DNA from: an uncultured Actinomycetes bacterium
Lineage (GTDB): Bacteria; Actinomycetota; Actinomycetes; Mycobacteriales; Mycobacteriaceae
Direction of reading: 5' to 3'
Assembly: GCA_903911165.1 (NCBI GenBank)
Contig: CAIWCQ010000298.1
Coordinates: forward strand, 1 to 5,862
DNA: 5,862 bases
Of the stretch, positions 1-5,862 are shown in pieces. The notes below the pieces were generated by a model. That model saw nothing but the letters and a program-made list of their open reading frames with translations. It was not told the DNA's origin and did no database searches. The position numbers were made by a program, and so were the translations under genes. Position 1 is the stretch's first letter, and every line of letters starts with the position of its first letter.

Positions 1-669
1 CCGGTCGCCTCCGCCGACGACGATGTGACCTGGGCCTTGCCGGTGCCGACCGGGGTCGGCGTCACGGTGTCTCCCGGGATGGAGATTCGGCAGCAGGCCA
101 CGGTCTGCACGTTGGGCTTCGTCGATCCGATCGCGCGGGTGGGCTATTCGGCGGGGCATTGCCGCGGCGCCGGCCCGGTCACCGACCGATTGGGCCGCGT
201 CATCGGGGTGGTGACGAGTTCGCGGGACAACACGCCCGACGGCTCGGTGGTCCGGGTGGACGAGGTGATCTCCGACTACGAGACCATCAGCCTGTCCGCC
301 GATGTCTCGATTACCAACGTCCTCCCGGGTGGTCGCCCGCTGGTGACCGATCCTGTCCCGCCACTGGCGGCCGGACAGCCGGTCTGCCACTTCGGCGTCG
401 TCACCGGTGAGAGTTGCGGGATCGTGGAACGGGTCAACAACGGCTGGTTCACCATGACCAACGGTGTGGTCAGCCAGAAGGGCGACTCCGGCGGTCCGGT
501 CTACACGCTGACCGCCGACGGCCGGGCCGTGATGGTCGGAATCTTCAACAGCACCTGGGGCCGGCTGCCCGCCGCGGTCTCCTGGCTGGCCACGAACCAG
601 CAGGCTGCCGCCGACGGCGCCGCGCTCGGCAACCTGCTCACTACCGCAGGCCGGACCGCCGGGAACTAG
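1..669 (+). CDS. Secreted trypsin-like serine protease, Rv1815-like (5' end outside window)
   Basis: This is an exported peptidase of the chymotrypsin/streptogrisin fold, expected to act outside the membrane. The frame is open to base 1, so the GTG at 25 is unlikely to be the real start. The first visible residues, PVASA then DDD, look like the end of a signal peptide cut after Ala-Ser-Ala (base 15). Counting from codon 25, the catalytic triad would be His45 in AGHC (157-159), Asp84 in SDYETI (274-276) and Ser155 in KGDSGGP (487-489). Cys28 and Cys46 fit the classic His-loop disulfide. Cys121 and Cys131, in the stretch PVCHFGVVTGESCG, fit the second disulfide of streptogrisins. The closest protein I recall is M. 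tuberculosis Rv1815, which shares GMEIRQ, VNNGWFTM and KGDSGGPVY. No transmembrane anchor or pro-domain is visible. Its substrate is unknown. The Asp assignment is the least certain of the three. The stop codon lies inside the palindrome that precedes the next gene. Confidence 0.9.
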   Translation, partial: PVASADDDVTWALPVPTGVGVTVSPGMEIRQQATVCTLGFVDPIARVGYSAGHCRGAGPVTDRLGRVIGVVTSSRDNTPDGSVVRVDEVISDYETISLSADVSITNVLPGGRPLVTDPVPPLAAGQPVCHFGVVTGESCGIVERVNNGWFTMTNGVVSQKGDSGGPVYTLTADGRAVMVGIFNSTWGRLPAAVSWLATNQQAAADGAALGNLLTTAGRTAGN

Positions 670-681
670 AACACGTTCTAG
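666..681. promoter_or_regulatory. Perfect palindrome matching the KstR operator
   Basis: CTAGAACACGTTCTAG is a perfect inverted repeat with 7-base arms around AC. Its inner 14 bases (667-680) fit every fixed position of the KstR motif TnnAACnnGTTnnA. KstR is the TetR-family repressor of cholesterol catabolism in mycobacteria and rhodococci, released by steroid-CoA thioesters. The site sits 34 bp before the ATG at 715 and covers the place where a -35 element would lie for the -10 at 702-707, so binding should block transcription of the flavoenzyme gene. The first T of the motif is also the first base of the protease stop codon TAG. The kstR gene itself is not in the window. Another TetR repressor with a similar site is the main alternative. 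Confidence 0.8.
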
Positions 682-701
682 CCAGGTGCCGTCCCCGCAG
701 A

Positions 702-707
702 TATCCT
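702..707 (+). promoter_or_regulatory. Candidate -10 element for a leaderless flavoenzyme mRNA
   Basis: TATCCT fits the mycobacterial -10 pattern TANNNT and ends seven bases before the ATG at 715. Transcription would therefore begin at or next to the A of the start codon, giving a leaderless mRNA. The absence of a Shine-Dalgarno sequence before the ATG agrees with this. No clear -35 box is seen, which is common in mycobacterial promoters. The region where it would lie overlaps or abuts the palindrome at 666-681. Confidence 0.55.
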
Positions 708-714
708 CAGCGGA

Positions 715-2256
715 ATGACCGACCACGAACCGTCCCACCACGAACCGCCCCACCGCGAACCCGCCGGCGGGCACCCCCGCCGCCGGTCACCCGCGAGCGG
801 CCTCGACATTCCTGTGACGATCGACGCCGGGTCGGTGACCGAGTGGTCCGACGAGGTCGATGTCGTGGTGATCGGCTTCGGGATCGGGGGCGGCTGTGCG
901 GCGGTGACCGCGGCCGCGGCCGGTGCCCGGGTGCTGGTTCTGGAGCGCGCCGCCGTCGCCGGTGGCACGACCGCACTTGCCGGTGGGCACTTCTATCTTG
1001 GCGGCGGAACCGCGGTGCAGCAGGCCACCGGCCACACCGATACCGCCGAGGAAATGTACAAATATCTGGTCGCGATGTCGCGGGATCCCGAGCATGACAA
1101 GATCCGCGCCTACTGCGAGGACAGCGTCGAGCACTTCAACTGGCTCGAGGATCTCGGCATCGCCTTCGAGCGCTCCTACTACCCGCACAAAGCGGTGATC
1201 CAACCCGGCACCGAGGGCCTGATGTACACCGGCAACGAGAAGGTGTGGCCGTACAAGGACATGGCCGTGCCGGCTCCGCGCGGCCACAAGGTTCCGGTGC
1301 CCGGGGACACTCAGGGCGCGGCCATGGTGATCGACCTGCTGGTCAAGCGGGCGGCTGAACTCGGGGTCGAGATCCGCTACGAGACCGGCGCGACGAACCT
1401 GGTGACCGAGCACGGACGCGTCGCCGGGGTGGCGTGGAAGCGATTCACCGAGACCGGCACCATCCGAGCCCGCGCCGTGGTGATCGCCGCGGGCGGGTTC
1501 GTGATGAACCCCGACATGGTCGCCACCTACACCCCGGAACTCGCTGAGAAGCCGTTCGTTCTGGGCAACACCTACGACGACGGCTTGGGCATCCGGCTAG
1601 GTGTCTCGGTCGGCGGCGCCACCAAGCACATGGATCAGTCGTTCATCACCGCCCCGGTGTACCCGCCGGCGATCCTGCTGACCGGACTCATCGTCAACAA
1701 ACTCGGCAACCGGTTCGTGGCGGAGGATTCCTACCATTCGCGGACGTCGGGTTTCGTGATGGACCAACCCGACCACGCCGCGTTCCTCATCGTCGATGAG
1801 GACCATCTGCAGCGCCCGGACTTCCCGCTAATCAAGTTCATCGACGGCTACGAGACTGTTGCCGAGATGGAGACGGCCCTCGGGATCCCGGCGGGAAACC
1901 TGGTCGCTACCTTGGCCAACTACAACAAGTACGCGGCCGACGGCGACGACCCCGAATTCCACAAGCAGCCGGAATACCTTGCGCCACAAGACAATGGACC
2001 GTGGGCGGTCTTCGATCTCTCGCTGGGCAAGGCGATGTATTCCGGCTTCACCGTCGGCGGGTTGGCCACCAGCGTCGACGGCGAGGTACTGCGGGCGGAC
2101 GGCCAGGTGATCGGCGGCCTGTACGCGGCGGGGACGTGCGCGTCGAATATCGCCCAGGACGGCAAGGGCTACTCCAGCGGAACGCAACTCGGTGAGGGGT
2201 CGTTCTTCGGCCGCCGGGCGGGCGCGCACGCGGCAGCGGGCGCGCAGACGCTGTAG
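715..2256 (+). CDS. FAD-dependent 3-ketosteroid dehydrogenase-like flavoprotein, probably delta4-(5alpha) type (Rv1817-like)
   Basis: This 513-aa flavoprotein belongs to the fumarate reductase/ketosteroid dehydrogenase family. Residues 49-77 form the FAD-binding Rossmann unit, with GFGIGG at 54-59 and Glu77 ending the second strand. AGGHFYLGGGT follows at 89-99. A second FAD segment, GGLYAAG, is at 467-473, and the C-terminal cap LGEGSFFGRRAG at 492-503. Tyr340, Tyr486 and Ser488 line up in spacing with Tyr319, Tyr466 and Ser468, which I recall as the active site of the Rhodococcus jostii delta4-(5alpha)-ketosteroid dehydrogenase. Delta1 enzymes instead have a Tyr-x-x-x-Gly motif at this place. 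The likely reaction is introducing the 4,5 double bond into 5alpha-3-ketosteroids in the cytoplasm. The first 24 residues are rich in His, Pro and Arg with three imperfect HEP repeats and look disordered. The ATG at 715 is favoured by the -10 element just before it; GTG at 814 is the alternative. The last residues are encoded by the first copy of a tandem repeat. The flavoprotein family is nearly certain; the substrate is inferred. Confidence 0.85.
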   Translation: MTDHEPSHHEPPHREPAGGHPRRRSPASGLDIPVTIDAGSVTEWSDEVDVVVIGFGIGGGCAAVTAAAAGARVLVLERAAVAGGTTALAGGHFYLGGGTAVQQATGHTDTAEEMYKYLVAMSRDPEHDKIRAYCEDSVEHFNWLEDLGIAFERSYYPHKAVIQPGTEGLMYTGNEKVWPYKDMAVPAPRGHKVPVPGDTQGAAMVIDLLVKRAAELGVEIRYETGATNLVTEHGRVAGVAWKRFTETGTIRARAVVIAAGGFVMNPDMVATYTPELAEKPFVLGNTYDDGLGIRLGVSVGGATKHMDQSFITAPVYPPAILLTGLIVNKLGNRFVAEDSYHSRTSGFVMDQPDHAAFLIVDEDHLQRPDFPLIKFIDGYETVAEMETALGIPAGNLVATLANYNKYAADGDDPEFHKQPEYLAPQDNGPWAVFDLSLGKAMYSGFTVGGLATSVDGEVLRADGQVIGGLYAAGTCASNIAQDGKGYSSGTQLGEGSFFGRRAGAHAAAGAQTL

Positions 2257-2309
2257 CGCATGCGGCAGCGGGCGCGCAGACGCTGTAGCGCATGCGGCAG
2301 CGGGCGCGC
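2224..2309. repeat. 32-bp tandem repeat, 2.7 copies, at the junction of convergent genes
   Basis: The copies are 2224-2255, 2256-2287 and a partial one at 2288-2309. The only mismatch is C at 2229, where the later copies have T (2261, 2293). The unit begins GCGCATGCGGCAGCGG and ends GACGCTGTA. The first copy encodes the C-terminal end of the flavoenzyme, and its stop codon (2254-2256) spans the boundary between copies 1 and 2. The array ends one base before the transporter stop codon at 2311-2313. Near-perfect identity suggests recent slippage duplication. The copy number may vary between strains, as in mycobacterial VNTR loci. Confidence 0.95.
2240..2309. terminator. Overlapping GC-rich hairpins, possible bidirectional terminator
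   Basis: Within the repeat, GCGCGC (2240-2245) can pair with GCGCGC (2272-2277), and CGCTG (2249-2253) with CAGCG (2266-2270), with a 12-base loop and an AGA/G internal loop. The same structure recurs 32 bp later (2272-2309) and shares an arm, so only one of the two can form at a time. Because the two genes converge here and the stems read the same on both strands, the element could end transcription from either side. There is no T-tract, so it is not a classic intrinsic terminator. This function is inferred from the structure and position only. Confidence 0.4.
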
Positions 2310-2310
2310 G

Positions 2311-4197
2311 CTAGTCGACCTCCCAGCCGCCGTCGCCGAGCAGTCGCAGGTGCCGGTCATGATGTTGCGCCACGGTACTGCGGTGGGTCACCGAGACCAG
2401 GATGCCGCGGGGTAACCGGGTGCGCAGCAGGCGGTAGAGGGTGAACTCCTGGCCCTCATCCAGTGCGGCGGTGGCCTCATCGAGGAACACCACCCTGGGC
2501 TGCTGCAGCAGCACCCGGGCGAACGCGATCCGTTGCTGCTCGCCCGGAGACAGCGTCTTGGACCAGTCAAGGTCCTCGTTGAGCCGGGATCCGAGGTGTC
2601 CCAGCGACACCTCGTCGAGGGCGGCGATCAGCCGCTCGTCGGCGATGTCTGCTTCGAGTTTCGGGTAGGACAGCACCGCCCGCAGATCACCCAGCGGCAG
2701 GTAGGGAACCTGGGAGAGGAACATCTCATCGCTGTCGTCACCGGGTCGGCGCAGGGTGCCGGTGGCGTACGGCCACAGCCGCGCGATGCTGCGCAGCAGG
2801 GTGGTCTTCCCGGATCCGGACGGTCCGGTGATCATCAGAGACTCGCCGGGTTCCAGGCGCAGCGCCAACGATTCGATCAGCTGACGGCCGGCCGGGTTGC
2901 GAACCTCCAGATCGCGCAATTCGATTGCGCCGTCGGCACTTTCCTCGGTCTGCAGCCGAGGCAGCGCCCGGGCCGCTTCGTTGGCCTCGACCAGACCGTC
3001 GAGCCGGATGATGGTGGCCCGGTAGGAGGCGAACGAGTCGTATACCGCGCGAAAGTACGACAGTGAGTCATGCACGCTGCTGAACGCACTGGAAGACTGG
3101 GTGACGTCGCCGAAGGTGATCTGGCCGTTGAAGAGTCGCTGCGCCTGCACGATCAGCGGCAGCGGATTGATGGCCTGGGAGATCGACTGGTTCCACCCGA
3201 GCAGCACCAGGCTGCGTACCACGAAGCTGCGATAGTTGGCGATGATCGCCATGAAACGCGTTCGCAGCACGGCACGTTCGGCCCGCTCGCCCCGATAAAA
3301 ACTGATGGACTCGGCCGCGTCGCGCATCCGCACCAGGGCATAGCGGAAGGCGGCGTTGGTGAGTTCGTTGCGGAAGCTGAACCGGATCAGCGGACGGCCG
3401 ATCCAGAACGCGACCACGGTGGTGGCGACGACGTAGAGCAGCGCGATCCAAAACAGCGCGTGATCCACCGTGACCCCGAACACCGTCAGCGGGCCGGACA
3501 GGTTCCACAGGATCGGGGTGAAGGCCACCACCGAGACCATCGCGCCGATCGCCCCGAACAGCAGTGTCGACGCGGTGCCGACAGTGGGGGCGTTCGTCCC
3601 CTGCCCGGTACCGGTGGTGAACGCGTCGATGTCGAGCTGGATGCGCTGATCGGGATTGTCCACCGGCTCCTCAAGGAACCGGCCGCGATAGAAAGCGTCG
3701 CCGCCCAGCCAGTCCGAGGTCAGCCGGTCCGTCAGCCACACCCGCCAGCGGATGATGAAGCGCTGCATCAGGTAGATGTCGAGAATCTGGCGGCCCACGT
3801 AGAGCCCAGCAATCAGGCCGAATGTGATGATCGCGGCCCAGAAACCGCGCACCCCGGACTCTCGCACCGCCTCGTTGCCCGCCGCGTTGCCCTCGAAGGC
3901 GACCTGCAACGAGGAGTACAGGTCGTTGATGTAGTAGCTCAGCAGGACGTTGAGCCGCACGGCGATCAGGCTGGAGAACAGCAGCACGCCCAGCCAAGCC
4001 CACACCGCGATGCTGTTGCGACCCCGGAAGTAGCCGCCGGTGACACGCCAGAACTGCCGTCCCCAACTGGTGTAGCGGGCCAGCAGCACCAACACGATCA
4101 CCGAGACCACCGAGGTGATCAGCCAGGCCTTGCCGGCCCACAGCAGCGAGGTCGGGATCTCGTTGGCCCAGTCCAAGGAGGGTTCGTAGAGTTCCAT
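2311..4197 (-). CDS. SbmA/BacA-like ABC transporter, fused permease and ATPase (Rv1819c-like), downstream copy
   Basis: This 628-aa protein has an N-terminal SbmA/BacA-type membrane domain and a C-terminal ATPase domain, close in length to M. tuberculosis Rv1819c (about 639 aa as I recall), an importer of vitamin B12 and other hydrophilic compounds. Likely membrane segments lie near residues 23-41, 66-85, 119-140, 211-232, 247-267 and possibly 328-350. The family stretch RDAAESISFYRGE is at 292-304. The ATPase domain has Walker A GPSGSGKT at 458-465, Q-loop Gln496, signature LSPGEQQR at 549-556, Walker B VVFLDEA at 569-575 and switch His605, so it should hydrolyse ATP. The start at 4197 is secure because an in-frame TAA lies 15 bases upstream (4210-4212). 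It follows the stop of its paralogue by 26 bp and is probably in the same transcript. It may act as a homodimer or pair with the neighbour; the substrate is not shown by the sequence. Confidence 0.92.
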   Translation of the reverse strand: MELYEPSLDWANEIPTSLLWAGKAWLITSVVSVIVLVLLARYTSWGRQFWRVTGGYFRGRNSIAVWAWLGVLLFSSLIAVRLNVLLSYYINDLYSSLQVAFEGNAAGNEAVRESGVRGFWAAIITFGLIAGLYVGRQILDIYLMQRFIIRWRVWLTDRLTSDWLGGDAFYRGRFLEEPVDNPDQRIQLDIDAFTTGTGQGTNAPTVGTASTLLFGAIGAMVSVVAFTPILWNLSGPLTVFGVTVDHALFWIALLYVVATTVVAFWIGRPLIRFSFRNELTNAAFRYALVRMRDAAESISFYRGERAERAVLRTRFMAIIANYRSFVVRSLVLLGWNQSISQAINPLPLIVQAQRLFNGQITFGDVTQSSSAFSSVHDSLSYFRAVYDSFASYRATIIRLDGLVEANEAARALPRLQTEESADGAIELRDLEVRNPAGRQLIESLALRLEPGESLMITGPSGSGKTTLLRSIARLWPYATGTLRRPGDDSDEMFLSQVPYLPLGDLRAVLSYPKLEADIADERLIAALDEVSLGHLGSRLNEDLDWSKTLSPGEQQRIAFARVLLQQPRVVFLDEATAALDEGQEFTLYRLLRTRLPRGILVSVTHRSTVAQHHDRHLRLLGDGGWEVD

Positions 4198-4223
4198 CGC
4201 GGCCCAGCCTTACAGGCAATCGC
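4198..4223 (-). promoter_or_regulatory. Short intergenic spacer with weak ribosome binding site
   Basis: This 26-bp gap separates the stop of the upstream transporter gene from the start of the downstream one. Read on the minus strand it contains TAAGG about ten bases before the ATG, a weak Shine-Dalgarno match. It is too short for a promoter of its own and holds no terminator-like structure, which supports co-transcription. Confidence 0.5.
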
Positions 4224-5862
4224 TCAGACCGGTGCTGGTTCAGGTCGGTCGACCCGCCCAAGCCGCCATGCTCCGTCGCCGAGCAGTTCGAGGTGCTGTT
4301 CGTGGTACTGGTCCACCGCCGGCCGGTGGCTGACACTGACCAGGACCGTCTCGGGCAACTCGGTGCGCACTAGGTCGTACACCACGAATTCCAAACCCTC
4401 GTCGAGTGCCGAGGTGGCTTCGTCGAGCAACGCCACCTTGGGCCGGGTGAGCAGGATCCGGGCGAACGCCACCCGTTGCTGCTCGCCGGGTGAGAGCACC
4501 TTGGCCCAGTCCTCCTCCTCGTTGAGCCGATTCGTCAGGTGCGGTAGCGCCACCTTCGCCAGCACCTGTTGCAACTCCTCGTCGCTGATCTCCCCGGCGG
4601 CGGCCGGGTAGGAGACCACCGTGCGCAGGTCACCCAGCGGCACATAGGGCATCTGGGACAGGAACATCGTCTGGTGCCCGTCGGCGGGCCGCTGCACCGT
4701 CCCCGAGGTGTACGGCCACATCTGAGCCAGGCTTCGCAGCAGCGTCGTCTTGCCGGTACCGGAACGCCCGGTCACCACCATGGAGTCGCCCGGTTCCAGC
4801 CGCAGATCGAGTGGGTCCACCAGTTGACTTCCGCCCGGTGTGCGCACTTCGACCCCGCGCAGTTCCAGCGAGCCGTCCGGGCTGTCCACGGTTTCCAGGC
4901 TCGGCATCTCCCGGGCAAGGTGGTTGGCTTCGACCAGTCCGTGCAGTCGGATGATGGATGCGCGGTAGGCGGCGAACTGGTCATAGGCGTTGCGGAAGAA
5001 CGACAGTGAGTCGCTGATGTTGGAAAACGCGCTCGCCGACTGCGTCACGTCACCAAAGTCCATTTTGCCGCTGAACAGGTTCGGCGCCTGCACGATCAAC
5101 GGCAATGGAGTGATGATCTGGCTCATCGCCAGGTTCCAGCCGGTGAACTGCAACGTCCGGCGAACATAGGCCCGGTAGTTGGTGATGATGCTGTCGTACC
5201 TCGTGCGCAGCAGACCGCGTTCGGTGGTCTCGCCGCGGTAGAAGCCCACCGCTTCGGCGGCGTCGCGAAGACGCACCAGCGCATACCGGAACGCCGCGTT
5301 GGTCAATTCGTTGCGGAAGCTCAACCGGATCAGCGGTCGCCCAATCCAGAACGCCACCACGGTGGCGAAGAACACGTAGACGAACGCCACCCAGAACAAC
5401 GCTTTGGGCAGGGTGACCCCGAAGATCGTCACATCGAACGACAAATTCCACAGGATCGGGATGAACGCCACCACCGTCGAGACCGAGGAGACGGCTCCGA
5501 ACAACAGCATCGACCCGGTCCCGACCGTGGGTGAGTTCGGCGAGCCGCCGGTTCCGGTGGTGAAGATGTCGACGTCGGCCTGGATGCGCTGATCCGGGTT
5601 GTCGGTCTGGGAATCGGTGAACCGGCCGCGGTAGTAGGCCCGGTCGCCCAGCCAATCTCCGGTGAGACGATCGGTCAGCCAGGTGCGCCAGCGGATGATG
5701 AAGCGCTGGGTCAGGTAGATATCGAGCATCACCTGGCTGATGTAAATCGTCGCCAGAATCCCGAAGATGATCAGCGCGTTCCAAAATCCGCGGATAGCGT
5801 CGGCGCGCATGACCTCCTCATTGGCGCTGGTGGCCTCGAAGGCCACCTGCAACGAGGTGTAG
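4224..5862 (-). CDS. SbmA/BacA-like ABC transporter, fused permease and ATPase, upstream copy (5' end outside window)
   Basis: This is a second transporter of the same family. The frame is open to the right edge (the codons before TTG at 5852 read Tyr-Thr-Ser, matching LYSSLQVAFE of the paralogue), so TTG is not the start. By alignment about 90 N-terminal residues, including the first two membrane segments, lie outside. Numbered from 5852, Walker A GRSGTGKT is at 362-369, Q-loop Gln400, signature LSPGEQQR at 453-460, Walker B VALLDEA at 473-479 and switch His509, so the ATPase looks active. NPDQRI and PTVGTGS in the membrane half match the neighbour. In one hand-aligned stretch (residues 28-78 here, 124-174 there) 35 of 51 positions are identical. 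Its C-terminus runs about a dozen residues past the end of the paralogue ([11 protein letters not shown]). It is probably the first gene of the pair. Import of B12 or peptides is known for relatives but not shown here. Confidence 0.92.
   Translation of the reverse strand, partial: YTSLQVAFEATSANEEVMRADAIRGFWNALIIFGILATIYISQVMLDIYLTQRFIIRWRTWLTDRLTGDWLGDRAYYRGRFTDSQTDNPDQRIQADVDIFTTGTGGSPNSPTVGTGSMLLFGAVSSVSTVVAFIPILWNLSFDVTIFGVTLPKALFWVAFVYVFFATVVAFWIGRPLIRLSFRNELTNAAFRYALVRLRDAAEAVGFYRGETTERGLLRTRYDSIITNYRAYVRRTLQFTGWNLAMSQIITPLPLIVQAPNLFSGKMDFGDVTQSASAFSNISDSLSFFRNAYDQFAAYRASIIRLHGLVEANHLAREMPSLETVDSPDGSLELRGVEVRTPGGSQLVDPLDLRLEPGDSMVVTGRSGTGKTTLLRSLAQMWPYTSGTVQRPADGHQTMFLSQMPYVPLGDLRTVVSYPAAAGEISDEELQQVLAKVALPHLTNRLNEEEDWAKVLSPGEQQRVAFARILLTRPKVALLDEATSALDEGLEFVVYDLVRTELPETVLVSVSHRPAVDQYHEQHLELLGDGAWRLGRVDRPEPAPV

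Noticed and set aside
25..27. GTG as the start of the protease gene
   Set aside because: The frame is open upstream to base 1 and encodes a signal-peptidase site (ASA before DDD), so the start must lie before the window.
666..681. Intrinsic terminator after the protease gene
   Set aside because: The arms have only 7 bases with a 2-base centre, too tight for a hairpin loop, and no T-tract follows. A protein-binding operator explains the symmetry better.
414..1097. 227-codon plus-strand frame overlapping the protease and flavoenzyme genes
   Set aside because: The product is Arg-rich with no recognisable domain, and the overlapping genes have intact catalytic motifs in their own frames.
787..1413. 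208-codon minus-strand frame inside the flavoenzyme gene
   Set aside because: It is antisense to the conserved FAD domain, has no recognisable motif, and fits a high-GC shadow frame.
2224..2309. CRISPR array
   Set aside because: The 32-bp units are directly adjacent with no unique spacers, and there are no cas genes nearby.
3070..4611. Long open frame of 513 codons on the plus strand opposite the transporter genes
   Set aside because: It crosses the boundary between two clear transporter genes, its translation is low-complexity and rich in His, Gln, Arg and Pro, and it mirrors the GC-biased third codon positions of the real genes.
5850..5852. TTG as the start of the upstream transporter gene
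   Set aside because: The codons before it continue the alignment with the paralogue, and starting here would remove the first membrane segments.

Overview
The window is high-GC actinobacterial DNA and most likely comes from a mycobacterium, probably a non-tuberculous one such as Mycolicibacterium. This call rests on codon bias, on a leaderless-type promoter, and on the gene set. From memory, the set matches the M. tuberculosis stretch Rv1815 (secreted serine protease), Rv1817 (flavoprotein) and Rv1819c (BacA-type ABC transporter). Two M. tuberculosis genes are missing here: the TetR gene Rv1816 between protease and flavoprotein, and PE_PGRS33 (Rv1818c) between flavoprotein and transporter. 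The species was assigned by recall, not by a search.

Left part, plus strand. Bases 1-669 encode the mature part of an exported trypsin-fold protease; its start and most of its signal peptide lie before the window. The gap to the next gene is 45 bp. It contains a perfect 7-2-7 palindrome that fits the published KstR (cholesterol-catabolism repressor) motif TnnAACnnGTTnnA, then a TANNNT -10 element seven bases before an ATG. The gene starting there (715-2256) is a fumarate-reductase-fold flavoenzyme. Its active-site residues look like those of a 3-ketosteroid delta4-(5alpha)-dehydrogenase. Operator and enzyme together suggest a steroid-inducible steroid dehydrogenase.

Middle. The flavoenzyme gene and the transporter gene converge. 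The 54 bp between their stop codons is almost entirely a 32-bp tandem repeat (2.7 copies, from 2224 to 2309) that can fold into GC-rich hairpins and may end transcription from both sides.

Right part, minus strand. Two tandem paralogous SbmA/BacA-like transporters, each a membrane domain fused to an ATPase domain, are separated by 26 bp and are probably co-transcribed from a promoter beyond the right edge. The downstream copy is complete (628 aa). The upstream copy lacks roughly its first 90 residues because the window ends. Both ATPase domains keep every catalytic motif. The M. tuberculosis relative imports vitamin B12 and other hydrophilic solutes. A possible but speculative link is that steroid breakdown yields propionyl-CoA, whose methylmalonyl route needs B12.
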